Shown here one piece after another: positions 57,689 to 64,000 of a stretch of DNA of 64,000 nucleotides; position 1 is the stretch's first letter; each line of letters opens with the position of its first letter. The position numbers were made by a program, and so were the translations under genes. Under the pieces are notes generated by a model that saw only the letters and a program-made list of their open reading frames with translations, had not been told where the DNA came from and searched no databases. The stretch covers positions 129,235,518 through 129,299,517 of the forward strand of contig NC_092038.1 in assembly GCF_003086295.3 (NCBI RefSeq), read 5' to 3'. Source of the stretch: Arachis hypogaea (Eukaryota; Streptophyta; Magnoliopsida; Fabales; Fabaceae).

Positions 57689-58911
57689 ATTTTTGAGTCG
57701 TAACAGTCGTTTGTTGAGTGACCATATATTTTATGGTACTCGCAGTAGTCGCTGCGACTCCCCCCTTTTTTATTCTTAATGGGTCTGGGAGGCGGCAGCC
57801 TTTCAGTATTGCAAATTTCTCTGTATACGTCCACTATGGAAACCTTTAGAGGAGTATAAGAGTGATATTTCTTGGGTCTGTCGAGACCGAGGTCTTCTTT
57901 CTTCTTTGGCTCCCTCTCTCTATCTTTTATCAAGGGGAGGTGTCCAGGTCGCCAGCTTGACTCTCTCAGTCTGGCGTTTTCCTCCATGTTGATGTACTTC
58001 TCAGCTCTTTCTTGTACATCACTCAAGGAGGTGGGGTGTCTTTTTGATATGGACTGTGAGAAGGGTCCTTCTCTAAGCCCATTTACCAGCCCCATAATGA
58101 CTACCTCGGTGGGCAAGTCTTGAATCTCTAAGCATGCTTTGTTGAATCTTTCCATATAATCCTGTAGAGGTTCTCCGACCTCCTGTTTTATTCCCAGGAG
58201 GCTCGGTGCATGCTTTACCTTGTCTTTCTGAATGGAGAATCGCATTAGGAATTTTCTCAAGAGGTATTCAAAGCTGGTGACCGACCTTGGAGGGAGACTA
58301 TCAAACCACTTCATCGCTGCTTTCGATAAGGTGGTCGGGAAAGCTTTGCAGCGTATTGCATCAGAAGCGTCAGCCAGATACATCCGACTTTTAAAATTGC
58401 TTAAATGATGCTTTTGGATCTGTTGTTCCATCATAGAGGTCCATGTCGGAGCTTTTAAAGTTTCTTGGAACTTTTGCCCTCATTACGTCCTCACTAAAGG
58501 GGTCCTCCCCTCCTGGGGGCGACTCTTCTCGGTCGCCATGGGAGTTCCGACTTTTGAGGGAGGATTCAGTTTTTCTTCTAACTCTTTTCGTCGTTTCATC
58601 TCCTCTCTTAAGTGCTTTTCTATTTCCCTTTGTCGCTCCCGCTCCTGTTCCAGTTGTTCCAAGCGACCTTGGTGGCCATGGAATAGCCCTATTAGTTCGG
58701 TTGTATGGGGTGGCCCATCCTTTTCCGATTCACGCCCCTCGGAGGAGTTCATTTTCGGATTTTTAAATCCGGAGGTGCCTTCCCTATGTTGGTCGTTGGT
58801 TCCCTGGTGAAGGGTTAGGTCTGCGTTATTATTTCCGGTATCTAGATTCTCTTGTTCAGAATCTGATGCCACATGACCATCTTCCTGTGACATGTCCGCC
58901 ATTACTGGTTG
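57685..58911 (-). pseudogene. gag of element B, two frameshifts
   Basis: The N-terminal part (58902 downwards) is acidic with a coiled coil (RERQREIEKHLREEMKRRKE). A deletion near 58560 and an extra A near 58415 shift frame. The core at 57685-58434 (KAFPTTLSKAAMKWFDSLPP, FNKACLEIQD) ends with a zinc-knuckle-like CEYHKIYGHSTNDC. It corresponds to particle-forming gag. Confidence 0.85.
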
Positions 58912-58921
58912 ATCTCTCGGG

Positions 58922-58939
58922 TCCCCGACAACGGTGCCA
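58922..58939 (-). promoter_or_regulatory. tRNA-Asp primer-binding site of element B
   Basis: On the minus strand TGGCACCGTTGTCGGGGA follows the 5' LTR by one base. It differs from the tRNA-Asp complement at two positions, consistent with mutation after insertion. Confidence 0.88.
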
Positions 58940-58940
58940 A

Positions 58941-59470
58941 TGTTACGATGGGTAACCGAAGATTAATGGGTTGGACAAGTTTGGCTGGTCCAATCGTCTG
59001 AACGATGAGACGTCCAAGTGGATTTGTGCTCCGAGACCCCCGTCCGACTTGTGTAAGGGAGAATGAGGGGTGGTACCTGCAAAGACACTCCGATGCCAAA
59101 GTCAGCAAAGGGATAAAACAGGTCTAGAGAGTATTGGGCTTCTGAGATACCTGAGAGGTGTCAGTGTATTTATAGGGGTGAACCCATAACCACCGCTGAA
59201 GTAGTTCCGCCTTTTGAGGTGGATAACTGCCCCTTTATCTTCGGGAGGTTGAGATATGGCTCTTGAAAGTGGGTAGAGAGATTTTAGGGGTAGTTACTCA
59301 TTTTAATGAGTGATTATCTGCCAGCTAATCTTCGTCCCCGACTTCTTTAGGGTTTGTCGTGGTAAGAACCGACTTCGTAGGGAGGAGGTCAGTATAAGGT
59401 GAGGTTCAATTCTTTTGGATTTGGCCTTTTGTTGGGACCTGGGCCTTATCATTGGGCCAGGATATGAACA
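58941..59470 (-). repeat. 5' LTR of element B
   Basis: 530 bp, TG...CA, paired with 49879-50408. Confidence 0.92.
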
Positions 59471-59475
59471 GACGG

Positions 59476-60752
59476 TATTTAAGTGATAAACAAAATAGTA
59501 AGAAGATTCGTATTAGATTATGAAAATTAATGTCATCCTTATAGTACGATCGCATGATTTTAAAACATTCAAAATAAAATAATAAAGTATAGTTTAATTA
59601 ATTTGCACAATAAAATAAACGGAAAATTTATATACAGCAATCAAATGTAAAAAAGTAATGATAGCCTTTTATTCCAAGGGACTATATTAATTTGCAACTT
59701 AAATTTATAATTATTAGTTAACAATTTATAATAATATACTATTTTTTATTATATTAGTTAAAAATAATATATTTTGAGATTATTTTTAAGAATTACTAAC
59801 ATCAAATTTTGATAATTTGAGCAAAAAATTTGAATGTTTTATGTCGTAAATTTTTTAATAGAATAATAAGACTACTTAACACGCACATAAAAAAAACTAT
59901 TGTTTTCATACATCTACATATTCAAAAGATACAAAAACGAATTCTTTTAACACTTCAACGACTAATAAAAGTTAACACAACGGATTATTATAAATCAAAG
60001 TGATAGACAAGATTGAAAGTTACAAAAATGATACTTAGTGATCATTAATTACGATCAGGTGAAAAGAAGATGCGAAAAGAAGAAAAACATGAAAAAGAAA
60101 AACAAGACAATAATAGTGTGTGATAAAAAATAATAGTAAAATAAAATAATAATGTGTGATACAATAAGAAAATATAATAAAAGTATAAAATAATAATTTA
60201 AAAAAAATAAAATTAAAGATAATTAATAAATTAAATATAAAATTAAAAAATAAAATAATTTTTATTTATTAAAATTATACATAAAAATTAAAAAATATTT
60301 TAAATATAAATTTATATCTTTATTTTAAATTAAATGCTGTTTAAAAAAATAAATTTTATAATATTTATAAATAATTACTTTGTATATATTTATCTTAATT
60401 TTATTATACATAATAATAATATAATGAGTTTTTTTAATATTTTATTTAATTTAAATTTATAATTTTTATATGTTCTAAAATTAAATAATTTATAAAATTT
60501 TTATATTTATTTTTAAATATTTGTTATTCTTCATTTTTAAATTATTTTATTAAATTTATAATTTTAAAAATAAAAATATAAAAATTATTTTTTTAAAATA
60601 ATAGAAAACTGCTCAAAAATATTATTAAAAATAAAAACGATAATCATCTCATATTAAAATTCTTAATGAATAATGAATAATATGATGGCGAATACTACGG
60701 TGTAGAAATGAAATCATTTCTACACGTATAGAAGGACAAGTGTCAATGCATT
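59476..60752. other. AT-rich spacer
   Basis: Extremely AT-rich, with runs of A/T and no gene, RNA or clear repeat unit. It resembles scaffold-attachment-type DNA, but that is only compositional. Confidence 0.4.
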
Positions 60753-60878
60753 ACTAATTCACGTAGTTAACTCTTAGTTGGAGAAGAATTAACTATAGCA
60801 TACAATTATTAATTTCTTTGACTTACAGTAAGAAAGAGAGTGTGTGAGGTGTGTTTGTGCTATAGAGACCACTTATTA

Positions 60879-61105
60879 AGTTTTTTTATTTTAATAAATT
60901 AAATAAATATTTTATTTATTGAAATAAATAATTTAAAAAATGATTACGAAAATTGAAAAAATACATATATTTCGATACGGACAAAATTATCTTGTTTACA
61001 GTATAAACAAGATAAGAAATACTGATATATTTTTGTAATCATTTTTAAAATTATTTATTTTAGGAAATAAAATATTTATTTAATTTATTAAAATAAAAAG
61101 TTCTC
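60879..61105. mobile_element. Short MITE (227 bp) in the left arm
   Basis: Its arms are near-perfect inverted copies around TTTTATTTTAATAAATTAAA. Flanking ACTTATTA repeats (60871-60878, 61106-61113) are the target duplication. The other arm of the host element lacks it. It resembles the Mutator-like ends at 47660. Confidence 0.75.
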
Positions 61106-62281
61106 ACTTATTATTTTATTTATTGTTAATAAATATGTGTATCACTAATCAAATTAGAATTAAGTCCATTATATGAAAAAAATTTTGAAAAAAAATTCTT
61201 TTAATATTAACCAAAATATTTTTCATAAAATTTAAAAAAGTAAAACATTTGGAGACTAACTTACTTTTACTCTTAAAATTATTACTATTAAAAATGAAAG
61301 AATGTATAATTTAGGTAATAAGTAATTATTACTATACATTTACCGTGGTTAACAAATTTAATTTGTTTTTATAATTATATGTCCTAAATATATTACTAAT
61401 TATTTTTATATATTTAATATTTTACATGTTTTAATTTATAAATTGAATTGATATTTTACTATTATTAAAGGTATTCCATTTTTTTAGAAGAAAATATTTA
61501 ATTTTAAACATAAGACTAAATTAGAACGACATAAAATGTTTTAGACGAAAATAAAATATTTCAAACATTAAGGATAAAATTAGAATTTAGTTTAAATATT
61601 ATGGACCAAAACAATATTTTTTTAGTTGTAAATTGTTATTTATTTTCAAATATTTAATAATAGGGTAAAATATACTTTTGTCTTTAATGTAATTTCTTTT
61701 AAACTATCTCTAATTTTTTATTTAATTTAATTTTATCTCTAACGTTTTCGATTCATTCAATTTTATTCCTAACGTTTTCGATTTGTGTCAACACTATCTT
61801 TAAAAGTTTTTAATTTTGTCCCTAATAAATACGTTAGAACAAAATTAAATGCAACTAAACATAAGAGTATTTTTAAAAAATATCATAAATATTAGGACAA
61901 AAAATATATTTTATTTTTAATAATATTATTGAAAAATAAATTAATTTTTTTTTAAATTAAATTTCATATAAAAGATCTTAACGTATTATAATAAATTAAT
62001 AAATATATTAAATTATTTTTAATTTAATTAATTAAATAGGTAAAACTATAATAGAAAGTAGAGACTGATATTTGTCTCTTATTGAAAAGAAAAACAGACA
62101 CCTTTAATAATAATAATTTATCAATCTAATTTATAAATTAAAAGTTTAAAACATGTAAAGTAATAAAAATAATTAGTAATGTATTTAGGACATATAATTC
62201 GAAAAACAAATTAAATTTGTTAACCACAATAAATGAACAGTAATTACCTATAACTATACATTCTCCCTTTTTTTTTTAATA

Positions 62282-63092
62282 GAGGAGTGCTACACATACA
62301 AGTCATTTGGTTTACAAGTCCTACAAGTTGGGAGAAACTTAACAAAAAACACGCTAGCCCATATACGATTTTCATGGCGTGCTTCGCGTTCCTCCTTCTC
62401 CTCCTCCCCCTCTTCCTTCTTCTTCTCCTACTCTTCTTCTTCTTCCTCCATGAAAATGAGTTTCTTGTTAAATTTGTTCGATCTCCTTCATGCGTTCTCT
62501 CTTTACCTTTTCATTCGTTGTTTTATCTGCGTTTATCATTGGTATTCTTGCTTCGTTTTTTTTTATTTTCATGGTTTCTGAAATCAAGTTTTGAAATCGT
62601 TTTGAAGATAATGGAACTTCAGAAATACACCCAAATGATTACATAAATACACTCAAACGGTTACAGAAATACACCCAAACGGTTACAGGAATTTACCCAA
62701 ACGATTATAGAAATACATCCAAATGATTACAGAAATACAACCAAAGGATTTAAAAAATACACCCAAAATTCGTTGAAGTACACCTTATGCATACTTCTCT
62801 TTTTCTTCCTCATCTTGTACTTATTCTTCTTCTTCATTTTCTTATTTCATATTCTTATAATTCTTTTTGGGAAAAAAATCAAACAAAAAAGAAAAAAATA
62901 CATAACGTTGCAAAATCAAAAGAAGAACGAGGAGAAATACGACGATGAAGATGAAATACTTCAAAAACAAAGAAGAAGAGGAGGCACGGAAAAAGAAGAA
63001 GAATGAGAAGAAAAATAGGAGGAATAAAGAAAGAAAAAGAAGATGAAATAAATGACTTGTATGAGAAAACGCTTGTATGTGGAGAATTCCTC
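62282..63092. mobile_element. MITE-like element (811 bp) with 9-bp target duplication
   Basis: The ends GAGGAGTGCTACACATACAAG and CTTGTATGTGGAGAATTCCTC are imperfect inverses. TTTTTAATA is duplicated at 62273-62281 and 63093-63101. The interior has C/T-rich and GA-rich low-complexity stretches and a short tandem array. The ORFs inside are simple-sequence artefacts. Confidence 0.85.
62607..62765. repeat. 22-bp minisatellite
   Basis: About seven degenerate copies of ACAGAAATACACCCAAACGGTT, 22 bases each, inside the 811-bp element. Confidence 0.88.
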
Positions 63093-63115
63093 TTTTTAAT
63101 AGTGATAACTTAAAA

Positions 63116-63665
63116 GGGTAAAGTACTAAATTGGTCCTTGCGTTTGGGCGTAATTTTGTTTTGATTTGTAAGGTTTAAAGTATCCTATTTGAATCCAAAA
63201 AAGTTTCATTTAGCTTCAATTTAGTCTCATTGTAAAATCAAAGTTAAATAATTAACAGAATGTCCTACATTACAACAGTATAAGAACAAGATCGATAATC
63301 TGGATAACAAGCATAAGCTCCAGAGGCACAAAATCAACCGTGGATGCATCAATACATTTATTTATCATTTTTTATAATTTAAATGAAATATTTTCTATAG
63401 AACTAAAAAAAATGATAAATAAATGTATTGATGCATCTACGGTTGATTTTGTGCATTTGGAACTTGTACTTGTTTTTTAAATTATCGATATTATTTTTAT
63501 ACTGCGGTAATATAGGATATTTCAGTAATTATTTAACTTTGACCGCACGGTGGGACTAAATTGAAGTTAAATGAAATTTTTTTGGATTCAAATAGGACAC
63601 TTTAAACCTTAAAGACTAAAACAGAATTCCGCCCAAACGTAAGGGATCAATTTAATACTTTACCC
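63116..63665. mobile_element. Hairpin MITE (550 bp) with 10-bp target duplication
   Basis: The ends GGGTAAAGTACTAAATTGG and the inverse AATTTAATACTTTACCC continue as long pairing arms meeting near 63385. TAACTTAAAA is duplicated at 63106-63115 and 63666-63675. No coding capacity. Confidence 0.88.
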
Positions 63666-64000
63666 TAACTTAAAAGAGTGAAAGTAAGTTAATTTTTAAA
63701 TATTTTTTTCTTTTTAAATTCTATGAAAAATATTTTGGTTAAGATTAAAAAAATATTTTTTATTTTTGTTTTTTAAAATTTTTTTATCTAATAGACTTAA
63801 TTCTAATTTGGTTAGTAATACACATATTTATTAACAATAAATCAAAATAAGTAGTCTTTAACACCAAAAAATAATAATAAGTAGTCTCTATGGTACACGG
63901 TACAGAGTCACAGACTCTCTTTTTTACTGTAAGTCAAAGGAATCAATAATTGTGTGCTATAATTAATTCTTCCCCATCCAAAAATCAACTACGTGAACTA

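Larger units (their letters stand above)
49879..59470 (-). mobile_element. Ty3/gypsy LTR retrotransposon B, near full length
   Basis: The LTRs at 49879-50408 and 58941-59470 are both 530 bp and differ by roughly 5% by eye. The target duplication AACGG / GACGG (49874-49878, 59471-59475) has one mismatch. Same family and orientation as element A, with the same layout and no nested insertions. gag-pol and the antisense unit each carry stops and frameshifts, so the copy is probably inactive. Confidence 0.94.
60753..64000. mobile_element. Large inverted-repeat element with nested insertions, cut by the window end
   Basis: The left arm (60753 to about 61480) pairs with the right arm (about 62085 to 64000) once insertions are removed. 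For example, TTCACGTAGTTAACTC near 60758 matches the inverse of the window's last bases. CACTAATCAAATTAGAATTAAG near 61144 matches the inverse near 63800-63820. The unit without insertions would be about 1.65 kb plus whatever lies beyond 64000. The centre (61480-62085) is AT-rich. No transposase is seen. Confidence 0.78.

Noticed and set aside
62287..63006. Leu/Phe-rich ORFs that look like membrane proteins
   Set aside because: They come from C/T-rich and A-rich simple sequence inside a MITE.

Overview
This is plant nuclear DNA: AT-rich, with GT-AG introns, LTR retrotransposons and many foldback or Mutator-type miniature elements. The proteins (MPK6 and SAC9 orthologues) point to a eudicot. 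The tRNA-derived SINE and the SIRE-like LTR resemble legume repeats, so a legume such as Arachis is my guess (inference). There is no bacterial-style operon, CRISPR array or plasmid feature.

Five protein-coding genes can be modelled exon by exon, and every exon sum is divisible by three. They are a FAM133-like Lys/Ser-rich protein (+, 2881-5697, 5 exons), the MAP kinase MPK6 (-, 7070-10304, 6 exons, 397 aa), a class IIA HAD-like hydrolase (-, 31588-34145, 7 exons, 312 aa), a small Tat-type chloroplast-targeted protein (-, 35127-35623, 2 exons, 138 aa) and the SAC9 phosphoinositide phosphatase (-, 36479-45554, 13 exons, 1629 aa). They do not form a pathway; they are ordinary neighbours separated by repeats.

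Repeats fill the rest. A 1.6-kb foldback element lies at 217-1791. Two related Ty3/gypsy elements, both on the minus strand, occupy 14075-31204 (A) and 49879-59470 (B). Both have about 530-bp LTRs, tRNA-Asp primer sites, decayed gag-pol, and a plus-strand antisense transcription unit between integrase and the 3' LTR. Element A was invaded twice: by a probable SIRE-like solo LTR (15569-17161) and by a 5.96-kb non-autonomous element (17964-23920).

The second invader is the most unusual object in the window. Its two LTRs are in inverted orientation, so both outer ends are U3 ends, yet a perfect 5-bp target duplication (GGGTG) flanks the whole unit. Each LTR has a tRNA-Asp primer-binding site. 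The left site continues into a DNA copy of nucleotides 14-76 of tRNA-Asp, including the CCA tail. This looks like a frozen reverse-transcription intermediate. It also carries an uninterrupted 636-codon ORF of unknown function and a CG-rich repeat block.

The interval 45887-49405 holds Mutator-like remnants with nested inverted-repeat elements. The right end (60753 to the window edge) is one large inverted repeat interrupted by three younger insertions, each with 8-10 bp target duplications. All alignments were made by eye; no database search was possible.
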